Assembly (NCBI GenBank): GCA_973895155.1
Contig: OZ316893.1
Location: 5,208,001-5,272,000, forward strand
Source: Marsupella aquatica
Taxonomy: Eukaryota > Marchantiophyta
Direction: 5' to 3'
Length of the DNA stretch: 64,000 nucleotides
Under the pieces are notes generated by a model. That model did not search any database and was not told the DNA's origin. It saw nothing but the letters and a program-made list of their open reading frames with translations. Shown piece by piece: positions 1 to 11,464 of the stretch; position 1 is the first letter of the stretch, and every line of letters starts with the position of its first letter. Position numbers and translations under genes: made by a program.

Positions 1-618
1 GGACAAGTCAGGTATCTACTTACTTATCTTTGCAACCGGTAGTTGTTCTGGACTGCATTTTCTGGAGTTTGTTTGTGGATTTTCATGGCACAAAGTTTTT
101 GTGGAGTAGAGTGCTTTGGCTGGCAGAGCATCGTCAAACATTGCCCTAACATGAAGGACTGCCAAGTCATGGAGAACCCACGTCCCCCGTTGTGGCTCAT
201 TGACACCGAGGACTTTGCCACAGACAAATTTTTCTTGGGCATCTGGAATTTTCCCACCTAGCCAGTTAGAGTTTGGATCCGCTTTCAGGATTATTTTGGA
301 GACGTTCACAACTTCCAAAACACATGGTGTTCTGTGTAGGTGCTTTGCATAGAATAGGATAAGTTCTTTGAGTTTGCACATGAAGTGTTGGAAGATGACA
401 ACAGTGATGACGATTGCAGCTTTACCTCCACGATGACTGAGCTAGTGAGCTCCATTTCGGATGATTGTGATGCCGGTGCAGCTTGTGCAGACTCGGGCGT
501 GGACAGGTCAAAGGCAGCACGAGGGGTTGAAGGCCCTTTTGTCCGTGCTAATGGGCAGGGCGGAAGTCCATGACCGGGACTTTTGTGAAGGCCATTCACA
601 TTCGGGCCATTGACATGA

Positions 619-815
619 GTTCCATCTCCCTTAGTAAAGTCGGCTGTTTTTCAGGTATGTAGGATACAAGGTCCCTAATTTTGGGGCTGTTAATTAGAGG
701 TCCATCCACCTTAGTAACATCGACTTTTCTCAGCTAGGCAGGATTTAGCTTTCCAGGCATTTACAGTTCCATCGACCTTAGTAACATCGGCCGTTTTTCA
801 GCCAGGCAGGCCCTA
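619..815. repeat. Imperfect repeat, three copies
   Basis: Three related blocks begin near 619, 699 and 764. Each starts with a phrase like GTTCCATC..CCTTAGTAA and continues with AGTCGG or ACATCG, a T-rich tract, CAG and a (T/A)GGCAGG-like end. Copies two and three are closest. The spacing is uneven (about 80 and 65 bases), so this is an old, degenerate array. Confidence 0.55.
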
Positions 816-1242
816 AGTTCAGTCATTTAAGAAGTTGTAGCGCAGGACAGGTGTTCATGTGGACAGTACAGTCCTTCACAATGTATTATGCCTTACATTT
901 TTGTAATGAAGTATGCGTTTCAGTATTCCCTTTGCACTTGACTGTTAAGCCCTACTCGGATTTCGAAGAAAGGCTGTGAAGATCGACTATAAATGAATTT
1001 GGGCACTTCTATGTTTCATAAGGCCTATGTTGTGCCCAATCGTTGTACGTATGTGGGAAGTGATTGAATGTAATTTTGGTCAAACTAGCTTCATGCATTC
1101 ATAACAGTGGCGCAATCAGCCGGCAATCAGTGTACCGCACATTCACATTCCAGACCTTTGGACTTGAGAAGATGTCATGAGGTAGAGGCAAATTTTGCAT
1201 TTATACAAAGGGTGAACAATCCGGCAACGTGACTCATTCAAT

Positions 1243-1260
1243 TTGTGTGTGCACACACAA
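1243..1260. repeat. Perfect 18-bp palindrome
   Basis: TTGTGTGTGCACACACAA reads identically on both strands, a GT run joined to its own reverse complement. It may be only an inverted microsatellite. Confidence 0.7.
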
Positions 1261-2253
1261 TGGGGCACTTATATAAGTAATCAAAACTAAACAAGACAAG
1301 TCTAACAAAACCGCACAGTGCTCTGTCAAAATTTGTGACAGGGCCCCAAACCCGGTAGTAACTTAGTGATGACTTATAATTGCGTATATGAGTAGAAAGA
1401 CAACTAGGTGTAGCAAAAGTGTTTGGTTTTCAAAATTTTTAATTTTTGTTAGTTCTAAAACATTGATGCGACAACTGGAGGCCGGAGTAGAGAGGGGTGT
1501 CGGGCGGTGATGGATGACAAGGGAACCATTGAGGGGGTAAAAGGAGGCCACAAGGCATCCCAAGGACTTGGAGCCAACATATGGGCATCTTGGAGGGGTG
1601 GGGGCTGGTCGGAGGCTCCATGTAAGGCGCAAAACGGGAAGAATGGCCAAAATATAGAAAATGTTGAAACTTAAAACAGACGTTGCTGCGCTAGTACTAT
1701 TCTAAACATGGTCATGTTTGGATTCATTTTGAAGCCCCTCAATAAGCCCCATGCGAAACTGAGGTTATCTAGTTGAGTTTAGGTCTATATCAAACAGTGA
1801 CATCTTGAGAGACCTCAACGCTCATAAAACAACAAACTAGACAATCTTGGAGTAGTGATGGTGGGAGGGCCCTTAGAAGGAAGGGGTTCCCACACTTGTG
1901 TTCCCCTTCACCCTTTGTGTGGTCCTCACATGTTTTTTTTAGCTCTCCTTCCCTTCCCCACCATAGAAGGGGCCCTCACACTTTCTTCTTTCCTTTTTTC
2001 TCTATTCTCACTTGTGGGGTTTCCATCCATACCTAAACCCTAAACCCTTTCCCTCTTGTGCTTGCTTTCAACGTGTGTACGGACCCTGGTTATACGAACA
2101 TCAGATTTTTGACCATCTTAAAATCAGGAGTCTATGGACTTGTTGGAAAGAGCTTGCCGAGCTGAATCCAACGATGTGTCACACGGCCAAAACGGAGCTA
2201 AGACGGGGGAGATACAATAGATCGCATTTTTTTGAGAATACGAGAGTTTTGAG

Positions 2254-2275
2254 GCCGTACGGATATCCGTACGGC
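2254..2275. repeat. Perfect 22-bp palindrome
   Basis: A perfect palindrome centred on GATATC with arms GCCGTACG and CGTACGGC. The symmetry ends at 2253/2276. No adjacent gene assigns it a role. It could be a cruciform-forming site or part of a decayed element leader. Confidence 0.75.
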
Positions 2276-2680
2276 AGGAGGTCCCAGCTTTGCAAGAGAA
2301 GGAGGAGGTAGCAGCACATAAGGAGAAACCGTGATCCGTGTTTTGCAAAGCCGGGCCCCCTGGTGTTGTACGGACGAAACGGAAGGAGACGGTGCACCAT
2401 GAAAACTTAAACGACCATATCTTGGCCGTTTGACCTCCGTTTTGTGCACCGTTTACGGAGCCGTGATCAGGAAGAGGAGGGCTCATCAGATATGTTTTCA
2501 GAAGTGAATTCTGAGAAAATTTTAGTTTCAACAATTATAGGGGCCCCCTCCTTTTACAACGAATCGGTGGTGGCGATTAGGAGGATTGAGGTTGGTAGGC
2601 AGGGTAGATAGATAGGATATGAGGTGGTGGACTCAAGTGAGTCCTTGTTTAGCGGAGTGGTATCCACTCCAATGGAGAGC

Positions 2681-2863
2681 GATGAGGAGACCAACTCACA
2701 AGGCTCAAGCCAAGGCACCGTGAGTGAGGAGGAGGAGGACTGATGAGGAGACCAACTCATAGGGCTCAAGCCAAGGCATCGTGAGTGAGGAGGAGGAGGA
2801 CTGATGAGGAGACCAACTCACGGGGCTCAAGCCAGGGCACCGTGAGTGAGAAGGAGAAGGAGA
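2681..2863. repeat. 61-bp tandem repeat, three copies
   Basis: Copies begin at 2681, 2742 and 2803, each starting GATGAGGAGACCAACTCA and ending in a GAGGAGGAGGAGGACT-like purine tract. The first two are nearly identical. The third diverges at its end, where GAG units become GAGAAGGAG. Confidence 0.9.
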
Positions 2864-2925
2864 AGAGTAAGATGTTGGAGAAACAGTTGCGGGAGACCCG
2901 TAAGTTATCACGGGAAACCCAAGCT

Positions 2926-3021
2926 GGTCACGGTGCCACCGTATCTACTAGTCATGGTGCCACCGTATCCGCTGGTCACGGTGCCACCGTATCAGCTAGT
3001 CATGGTACCAACATTTCATCA
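2926..3021 (+). repeat. 24-bp tandem repeat, four copies, in frame
   Basis: Four consecutive 24-bp units beginning GGTCACGGTGCCACCG or AGTCATGG, alternating in the first bases. Each encodes eight residues (GHGATVST, SHGATVSA and similar). The last unit is diverged. The array ends just before the Copia insertion. Confidence 0.85.
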
Positions 3022-3037
3022 CCCTCATCATTACCAG

Positions 3038-3361
3038 TGTAGAGGTTAACTCAGTCTTGGGTTGAACTATGGTTAGTATGTTAACTAGGGTTAGAGTAAA
3101 CCCTAGTTGAAGAGATTGGTCCTTATCTCTTCAACTTCTATGTGGTGTGAGAACACACAAGAGAGTTCTCAAGAGAGAACACAGTGATATAGCAAGAGAT
3201 GAGAGCTTGAAGAGATGAGAGCTATGGTGATGCTTGAGTAGACACATAACCGTTAATAAAGCTTGGTCTTCCCGTGGACGTAGCCAACCTTGAGGCGAAC
3301 CATGTAACTATTGAGCACGTTTATGTTTGGAGTATTTTTCCTGATCGGATTTCTCCCCACA
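3038..3361 (+). repeat. Left LTR of the Copia element (324 bp)
   Basis: Starts TG and ends CA, and aligns along its whole length with 8741-9052. It has a 16-bp local duplication (CTTGAAGAGATGAGAG) that the right LTR lacks, and lacks a 4-bp ACTG present in the right LTR. Together these explain the 12-bp length difference. Confidence 0.95.
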
Positions 3362-3362
3362 A

Positions 3363-3375
3363 TTGGTATTAGAGC
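3363..3375 (+). promoter_or_regulatory. Copia primer binding site
   Basis: TTGGTATTAGAGC lies directly inside the left LTR. It resembles the initiator methionine tRNA primer site (TGGTATCAGAGC) common in plant Copia elements, with one C-to-T difference. Confidence 0.85.
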
Positions 3376-4517
3376 TCAGATTTTTTCAGTTGATTAGGAA
3401 CTCCATAGAACTTGCTTCAAGCGAAGCGAACAGCGGATGATTTCCTCTTCGAAGCGGAGCTATTGGAAGAAGATCGGACTCAATCTTCTCACAAGTGTGG
3501 AGCACACAACCAGGGGCTCATTTAAGTGAAGCAATGCAGGCCTGAGGTCAAAAACGGAAACAATTGTAAGTGACGGTTTCAATTTATGTTATCGGGCAAG
3601 AGATAAGGTCAATTTCTCAGATCATTCTTTTTGATTATTCTATCGGGACTTGAAACTGAGATACGCTTGAGCGCCTTGTCTTTCTAGACATTTTGATATC
3701 AACATCATTGAATTCCGTCAAACGGTTGAGAAACAATCTTAATTTCAATTCTCGTTTTTTGAGCTCAAAATTTTGGCTATGGCGGATAACTTAATATCAG
3801 TCACTTTCACCAAATTGTTTCTCCCTCATTACTCCGTTTTGCGAGTCCTTTATATTGATCTTGATGCCCTCAAAGTCTAGTTTCTGGATCTGAAATCAGA
3901 ATTGGATTTTGTCAAAAACTAATACGGGAATTTGAGTGAATCCACCGAGGTGTATTTTTTGCTGCGAGTAGTCGCGACTTGCGCGGGCGCACGAGGAGGT
4001 CGAAAAGTTTGAGGAGGCCTTTCTAGGGCTCGGGCAGGGGAAAGTGCCCCCTGTGAAGTCCCCCACAGGGGCTGTACAAGGGCGGACGGAATTTCCCAAA
4101 AAGATTCTTTTCCAGAGGCTTAAATTTTTACCGAAGGTCAAAGATTCCGAGTGGCAAACAAAATCGGATCAACTTCAACTTTTGGAGATGAGTACTTGGG
4201 GAAGCTAGGCAAGTATTGGTGCGTTTGATTTTGAAAAATTATACTAGTGGAATCTTTGGCATAATAGATTCCCTCGAAGGGTAATTATTTAATCGTTTAC
4301 CCCCCTCCGGTTGGAGTAAAATTCTCGACACTCGAGAGTCCATTTGACAAATCATTTTCAGAATTTGGAGCGTTACCTTGTGGGCTACACACAAGAGTGA
4401 TCAGTTTCAAAATTCACCAACTTTCATTTTTGGCTTTATTTTCACACCCCGCATCTGAGCATTCGACATTTATTTCTTGTCGGAAGGTGACTCCACACTA
4501 CATTCGGCATTCCAACG

Positions 4518-7500
4518 ATGGTGACTACTAGGATTGGAGGTCAAAGGTTTGAGGTGGAAAAATTTGATGGTCGGATGGACTATACAATGTGGGAACGTAA
4601 CGTGAGGGATGCACTTAGGGCAATGGGCCTAGGCAAGGTACTAAGATCTCAACCCAAGGAGATGGAAGATGATGATTGGCATGATCTCCAGGATCAAGCG
4701 GTAAGCATTGTTGGGATGTACCTAAAAAACAATGTGAAGAAGCAGTTCAAGGAAAAATCAACACAAACGGTGACGGACTTGTTTCAAGCATTACGCAACA
4801 AGTACTACAAGAAGGAGATGTTCAAACTGAATGTATGCAAGCCTAAAGCTCATGCAATTCAAAATGGCTGATGGAGTCAAGATTCAAGATCATATCGATC
4901 AGTCAATGATCTTATGGTTGACCTAGAGAATTTGGGGGAGTATTTGAGTGAAGAAAAGAAAGCCTTACAACTCTTGAGCTTACTACCACCTTCGTACCAA
5001 TCTTTGTCTCGAGTTCTTCTATTCCGTGATAAGACAACTATATCCTACAATGATGTGGTGAGTGCCCTGTTGACCGATGACATGCAGTCTAAGCTGGTTT
5101 CTTCAGCTCATCCTACCTCAACCTCATCATCAACAACACTGTTGGTAGAAAGAGGCAAAATAAGGGAGCCATCTCATGAAAATAAAAGGTTTAACCCACT
5201 TCCCATGGAGCAAGGAAGGTTCCACAACCGATCCTTTGGTAGGAGGTTTAGATCCAGATCTAGATCTCGATCCAAATCACCATCCAGGTCTACTCGTGAG
5301 ATAAAGTGTTAGAAGTGTGACAAAGTGGGCCACATGAAGAAGGATTGTCGCGTCAAAGACACATTCAAGGAAGTTGCCGGTTCTTCAGCCCAAGTAGTTG
5401 TTCGAGAAGAGGATAGTGAAGGATTTGCATTGTGTACCACTTCCCAAGTTGAGGATTGTCAATGGATCTTGGATTTCGCTTGCTCGTATCACATGTGTTA
5501 TATGCGTGAACTTTTATCATCTTACACTCCTATCAATGGATCTGTTTTGATGGGAAATAATCATTCTTACAAAGTTTTAGGGATTGGATCCGTAAAGATT
5601 CAACTACCCGATGGCAAGTACTGTACTCTATCAAATGTCAGACACATTCCAAAAATGTGTAAGAATTTGATTTCTCTTGGCTACTTGGATGCGAAGGGTT
5701 ATCAATGGAGTGCAACTGATGGGGTGTTAACAGTCACGCACGGATCAAATGAAGTTCTTATTGGCAAGAGGAAAAGAAACATCTATGTCTTGGAAGGCAC
5801 CACCCTTCTTGCCGAAGTCAATTTGGTCACATCTCAGGAGGAGAAAATCAATTTATGGCATGCTCGGCTTGGTCACATGAGTGAAAAAAGTTTGGAAATC
5901 ATATACAAGCGACATCTCCTACCAGGATTGCAAGCATGCAAGTTGAGTTTTTGTGATCATTGCATGGTCGGTAAGAAAACAAGAACTCCATTTCCGACTG
6001 TCATTCATCATTCTAAAGCTGTACTATATTCATTCCGATGTGTGGGGTCCTGCTCTGGTTTCGTCACATTCAGGCAAACAATACTATGTATCGTTTATCA
6101 ATGATTACTCAAGGTTTGTTTGGATTTACTTCATTGCCCATAAGTTTGAAGTGCTTTCCATCTTCAAACAATGGGTAGCTCAAGTTGAGACACAGACTGC
6201 AAAGAATGTGAGATATCTACGATCAGATAATGGTGGTGAATATATCTCTGGCGAGTTCAACATGTATTGTGCAAATAAGAGAATTACTCACCATCTCACA
6301 ATTGTGTACAATCCTGAGCAAAATGGTGTTGCTGAGCGACTCAACCGCATATTGTTGGAGCGAGCAAGGAGCATGTTGAGCCACTCTAACTTGCCAAAAA
6401 TCTTTTGGGCGGAAGCTGTCAACATTGCTGCTTATCTAGTAAATCTCTCTCCTAGTCGGGCAATTACTTACAAAACCCCCTTTGAGTTATGGCACAATCG
6501 ACCTGCTGATTATTCAAAGCTTAGGGTTTTTGGTTGTGAAGCATATGCACATGTTCCTAGCAACAATAGGACTAAGCTAGATCCTAGAGCCCAAAAATGT
6601 ATTTTTCTTGGTTATCAACGTGCAGTTAAAGGTTATCGGTTGTGGGATCCAGTTGATTGCAAGTTACTTGTTAGTCGGGATGTATCCTTCAATGAAGAAA
6701 AATCATTGAAGGAGGGGGAGATAGATCAATTCCCTACTACTAACAAAGAGCAATCTCCTCCTCTAGAGGATATAAGGGGAAAAGATGTGTCAGATGAAGA
6801 ATATGTTGACACTATTGTAAGGCAAAGCACACTACAATCAGATCAGCCAGAGTCTTCAGTGCGAAGAGGAACTCGTAAACGTCAAGCCCAGGAAAGGTAT
6901 GGAACTTGGCTTCCTTCTGATCATGTGGATTTGGATGAAGAATCTATTGATGCATTGGTGACAGAAGATGGAGATCCATCTCATTTCGAGAGGTCCTAGC
7001 TTCTATAGAGAAGCAACAGTGGCAGGCGACGATGCGCATGGAAATGAAATCATTTCATGATAACAAGACTTGGGAACTCACAAGTCTACCTAGTGACAAG
7101 CAGGCTGTTGACAACAAGTGGGTGTATAGGAAGAAAGATGGACCCACGGAGGATGCTGAGAAGATATTTAAGGCTCGGTTGGTAGCCAAAGGTTTTACTC
7201 AATAGAAAGGTATAGACTATAATGAGGTTTTTTCACCCATAGCAAAGTATTCAACAATACGTTTGCTATGTGCTCTTGTAGTTTTATTTGATCTGGTTTT
7301 AGATCAAATGGATGTTGTCACGACATTCTTATATGGATCGTTGGATGAGGTGATTTACATGAGGCAACCAGAGGGTTTTGTGCAAAAGGGCAAGGAAAAT
7401 TTGGTATGCAGATTGCTAAAATCCTTGTATGGATTAAAGCAGAGCCTAAGGCAGTGGAACAAGCGTTTTGATGAATTTTTGAAATCGCTTGGATTTGTGC

Positions 7501-8542
7501 AAAGCGTGTACGATCCATGTGTTTACATCAGGCGTGTCAACAACATAGGTTTTAAGTTTGTCATCCTTGTACTTTATGTGGATGACATGCTCATTGCAGC
7601 ACAGGATAGGGGCGAAGTTGATAAGCTTAAGGCCCAACTCAGTTATGAGTTTAAGATGAAGGATTTGGGCACAGCCAAGAGGATCCTAGGCATGGAGATT
7701 GTCGGGGATGTTAACAAAGCCAAACTTTGGCTGACGCAAAAAAGATATGCAAATAAGGTACTCTCAAAATTCAACATGGTAGATGCTAAGGCTGTGAGTG
7801 TTCCTTTGGCAAGGCATTTCAATATTTCTGCAGCATTTTGTCCATCGGATGCGACTGAAAAAAGTTTGATGTCAAAGTTCCTTATGAAAGTGTTGTGGGT
7901 AGTTTAATGTATCTCATGGTATGCACCCGACCAGACATAGCTTATGCCGTTAGCAAGGTAAGCAGATACATGGCAAATCCAGGAAAAGTTCATTGGAAAG
8001 CAGTGAAATGGATTTTGCGCTACATCAGAGGTTCCACTAAGAAGGGTTTATTGTTTGATGCAAGTTTAAACAATATGAAAGTGCTTCAAAGTTATGTGGA
8101 TGCAAACTACGCAAGTGATCTAGATAAGAGAAGATCGACAACTGGATATGTATTTACACTTGCTGGTGGATGCATTAGTTGGAAGTCTACTCTCCAAAAG
8201 TGTGTTGCAAAGTCTACTATGGATGCCGAGTATGTAGCAGCAGTAGAAGCAGCATCAGAGACCATTTGGTTGAAAAATCTTGTCACAAAGATGGGCTTAT
8301 CACAAGATTGTGTCTATCTTCATTGTGATAGTCAAAGTGCAATTTACACTGCCAAGAATCAGGTGATGGATGGCAGGGTAAAGCACATTGATGTCCGCTA
8401 TCATTTCATCCGACAGGTATTATCGAATGATGAGTTTAAGCTTGTCAAGATTGATAGAAAGCTTAATCCAGCGGATGCTTTTACCAAAGTATTAGACTCC
8501 AATAGTTTTTCAAGGCATTGTAATTATTTACAAATATTGTAA
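4518..8542 (+). pseudogene. Copia gag-pol polyprotein, frameshifted
   Basis: Gag starts with an ATG at 4518. Frame is lost near 4840-4910. A TAG at 5310-5312 falls inside the CCHC zinc knuckle (KC..KCDKVGHMKKDC). In the protease the catalytic D-S/T-G/A triad reads DFA near 5471. The integrase HHCC region and D, D, E motifs (HSDVWGP, SDNGGEY, PEQNGVAER) follow, with a frameshift near 6000. Another break lies near 6985-6999 and a TAG at 7203-7205. Reverse transcriptase has the YVDDM box at about 7577-7591. A last shift lies near 7880, then RNase H (DANYASD, KSTMDAEY, HIDVRYHF) runs to the stop at 8542. Gene order and motifs are unambiguous; the copy is non-functional. Confidence 0.92.
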
Positions 8543-8729
8543 ATATAGAGTTAACCAAGAAAATGTCTCTATATGAGTACTCCATCCGATGGCTTATCGG
8601 CTATGGGTTAGTTCTAGTTAAATAACCCTTGCATTAGGGGGAGGGTCTTTTGGCCCTATTGTCTTGAACTTCCCGCGAAGGAACTTGTAAGGAAAAGACA
8701 ATGTTATGAACCCTCCCAAGACGTGAGTC

Positions 8730-8738
8730 AAGGGGGAG
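8730..8738 (+). promoter_or_regulatory. Copia polypurine tract
   Basis: AAGGGGGAG directly precedes the right LTR (two further T bases, then TGTAGAGG at 8741). This is the expected place for the plus-strand primer. Confidence 0.8.
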
Positions 8739-8740
8739 TT

Positions 8741-9052
8741 TGTAGAGGTTAACTCAGTCTTGGGTTGAACTACGGTTAGTATGTTAACTAGGGTTAGAGT
8801 AAACCCTAGTTGAAGAGATTGGTCCTTATCTCTTCAACTTCTATGACTGTGGTGTGAGAACACACAAGAGAGTTATCAAGAGAGAACACAGTGATATAGC
8901 AAGAGATGAGAGCTATGGTGATGCTTGAGTAGACACATAACCGTTAATAAAGCTTGGTCTTCCCGTGGACGTAGCCAACCTTGAGGCGAACCACGTAACT
9001 ATTGAGCACGTGTATGTTTGGAGTGTTTTTCCTGATCTGATTTCTCCCCACA
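8741..9052 (+). repeat. Right LTR of the Copia element (312 bp)
   Basis: Matches the left LTR with about six scattered substitutions. It is followed by the target duplication ACCAG at 9053-9057. Confidence 0.95.
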
Positions 9053-9057
9053 ACCAG

Positions 9058-9967
9058 TGGAGGTGAGGATTCCAGGGGATGGAGCCCTGATTCAGTAAGT
9101 GAGTTTGGTGAAGACTAGTGAAGGCTACCCTATTCCTTTAGTGAGTAGTGGGAGTAATTCCCAGTTTCAAACTAGTGTAGGGCCCTTGCTTTTCATGCAC
9201 TACGGATTGGATGTTAGTACCGGCGAAGGCACCGCTGGTACCGTAGTGGGCTAGGGTTTTTCACAGCGTGTGTGTGCCGCACGCTTTAGGTTAGTTTAAA
9301 TCTTAGATGTTTTTGGCAGCGCTGCTAGGGTTGCCGCCGTTGTTGCCACTCCGTGAGGGGTGCTTTGGTGTTTTTTTCAGTATTTAGGGGGGAGCCCCGT
9401 AGTGAAATGGGGAGGAACTCAGTCTAGTGTTGGTGTTAGGGAAGTTAGCTCATAGCCAGAAGGGGAATTCAAGCCAGAGTAGTGAGGTAGAGGTGTAGCG
9501 CTTGCCCTAGTGAGACAGGAGTTGGGCAGACGGCAGGAGGCCGGGTTGTCCTTGCAATGTGTTACCACTTTTTGCCAAAAGATATGGATTTGGTTTGATT
9601 CCTCAAGTTTTGGTGTGGCGTTATCTTTTCCGGCTCACGATTGTGTTCTTTCCCAAGAAGTGTCTAAGGAATACTTGCATGGATTGGTCGACCATGTGAG
9701 TAGGGGGGTGGTGACAGCACTCCACCACCGATGAGTAGGAGTGTGTGTGTGGCGTAGTCCATGGGACTTGATCAAAAGCAGTGAGACTAGTCGGTAGACT
9801 TGATCAAAAACTACATTTCCAGGAGCAAAAATAAACATACTCATCCTACATGCAATAGAATCCTAATAGCGTCCCTCCATGTTCCCGTCATACAATAACA
9901 AACGATTTTAGTAGGAGTAAATACATATTTGTCGTGTAAATCATTTGATAAGCAGGTGACAAAATTC
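9058..9967. other. Flank right of the Copia element, no gene seen
   Basis: This continues the sequence that the Copia element interrupted. A G-rich, low-complexity stretch runs to about 9500. The short open frames around 9510-9844 on both strands have no recognisable content. Confidence 0.4.
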
Positions 9968-11464
9968 CTAATGCAAATCGACAACTTTTTCTTCTGTTGG
10001 AACCGTTGTAGCATTGGTCCGAGCTCTCAATGGCTGATTTGGTGTATGCAAGCCAAGAATGTTGCCCTCATTCAGGCCAGGAATAACTTGCATCAAGGCC
10101 AGCATTTCCGTAGGTGTTCGGTTTGAACGGATGAGCTCGGTGAAGAGTGTTGCTGATTGTTGAGCTCTCAACAGAGTCAATTGAATGTCCAAATCAATTC
10201 TAGCCCTCTTCTTGTCATGTTTTCTCTGCAGCCTATCCCTCTGTCTGCTATCCTTTGCCAATAACTCTCGTGCTTCCCTTTTGTCAGCCAATTCCTGAGT
10301 TTTCCATTTATCTTTATTTTCAATGAGTTGCTGTCTGAAAACATTTTTCTCAGCTAGCTTTTCCATGTAAACTTTTGCCAAATTCGGCTTGGACGTAGCC
10401 TGTGAAGGACCTGGCTTCCTTCCATTCCTCCTGTTGTGATTTAATTTGTCGGTAGTGGCATTACTTGGCAGAGCTGTAGGGGATCGTGAAGCCTGCCCAT
10501 CTTGGGTGTAACAAAATGTGTGATCTCCGGAAGCAATCGGGTTTGCTTCCGATCTTGCCGGACATCGTTCGCTTGTGACTGTGTGGCATTCGGGACTGTC
10601 TGTGGATGTGGATTTTCGGTGGGAGTCGGCTGCGTTTCAAATTGCGAGTCCCCACCCTCTTTGCAAAAATCTGTGGAAGACATGATAAGTCATAACCTCG
10701 TTCCTATGGGAGCACAAAGTATGTATCATGTAAGCATGCAAATAATGTGAATCCCTCATGCGTACCTGGTGCCATCGAGTCCTGCTCCTGGTCCTGCTCT
10801 GCAACTCCTTCGTAGTCATCTTGATCTTTGTCCTAGAACCTGCATTCACAAACAACTCAGTATGTCCAGGCAACCCAACAAATGTTGTGGCAGGAGGAGC
10901 CACATTTTCCCTCTCTCCATACAATGCATGCATTCTCTTGAAGTGAGGGCAAATCTTGTCTAGTTTGTCCTCCAACGTAATTCCTGCCCGAAGCTCTGCC
11001 ATTGACAACCCAGCTCCTGAATCATTCTTTATGGCCAAAGCCTCCTTGTATTTCTTAACATATTGTTGGAACCTTTTTCCCAAGTTGTCTCTCGTGGCTA
11101 CAAATTTTGGGAAACCGTTGGCATGGAGATGAACCAGCATGAGCTTGAAGACAATTTTCTTGGAAGGGTGCCTTGTCCCCACAGGAACCCTACGAGAGGA
11201 TCCATGGAGCATTGCAAAATTGTATGCATCTTCAAGCCAGTCCACGATCTTCCCCAAGTGATCAGCCGTGAGCTTCCGATTCACATCGGAACCAGCAAAA
11301 GGATGAGAATTGGAGGTCACCATGTCTGCTCCGTGTTGATTCACCTGAGAGTCCACGACCACTGCTGGATCCGAAGAGACTCCCGATCCAGACAAATCTG
11401 AAAATCTAACAGCGCCCCACATCAAATTCACCATTTCTCCTCCTTCTACGCCCAACTTCGACAT
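9968..11464 (-). pseudogene. Myb/SANT-like DNA-binding protein gene, frameshifted
   Basis: Exon 1 (11464-10766) starts with ATG. It encodes a basic domain of the Myb/SANT-like type found in transposon-derived plant proteins: an N-terminal WLEDAYNFAMLHG stretch, then TRDNLGKRFQQYVKKYKEAL, SGAGLSMAELRAGITLEDKLD and CPHFKRMHALYG. Splice signals CAG|GTACGC and CCACAG|AT define a 95-base intron (10671-10765). Exon 2 carries a Pro/Thr-rich linker and a charged coiled-coil-like C-terminus ending at 9968. Two breaks are visible. Near 10832-10836 a single-base shift separates the domain from an acidic tail. A second shift lies between about 10450 and 10600. Such proteins often pair with Harbinger transposases, but no transposase is visible here. 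Sequence errors could mimic these shifts. Confidence 0.6.

Larger units (their letters stand above)
1..2553. other. Left flank without a recognised gene
   Basis: No reading frame here is convincing as a conserved gene. The longest ones are short, overlap on both strands and match no family I recognise. The stretch holds a three-copy imperfect repeat and two perfect palindromes, listed separately. The last 500 bases read like the leader of a retroelement, but no LTR was found, so that is only a guess. Confidence 0.4.
2620..3037 (+). pseudogene. Decayed repeat-bearing reading frame interrupted by the Copia element
   Basis: Acidic coding-like sequence (E/D-rich, Ser/Gly/Gln-rich) runs into a 61-bp tandem duplication. 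Because 61 is not a multiple of three, the duplication shifts the frame. The last frame continues through a short Lys/Glu-rich segment and four 8-residue repeats of the form GHGATVSx. It then enters the left Copia LTR at 3038. If the LTR element is mentally removed, the frame runs about 14 codons further on the right flank before a stop. Family not recognised; a retroelement gag tail is possible. Confidence 0.3.
3038..9052 (+). mobile_element. Complete Ty1/Copia LTR retrotransposon, coding capacity lost
   Basis: Two near-identical LTRs starting TGTAGAGG and ending CCCCACA bound a 6.0-kb element. The 5-bp target duplication ACCAG sits at 3033-3037 and 9053-9057. A primer binding site follows the left LTR and a purine tract precedes the right LTR. 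The internal order is gag, zinc knuckle, protease, integrase, reverse transcriptase, RNase H, with integrase before reverse transcriptase, as in Copia. By eye the LTRs differ by about six substitutions and two indels (about 2%), so the insertion is fairly young, yet the internal frame is broken many times. The copy cannot supply its own proteins. Confidence 0.95.

Noticed and set aside
2681-2863. Direct repeats as a possible CRISPR array
   Set aside because: The 61-bp units are head to tail with no unique spacers, and the sequence is eukaryotic.
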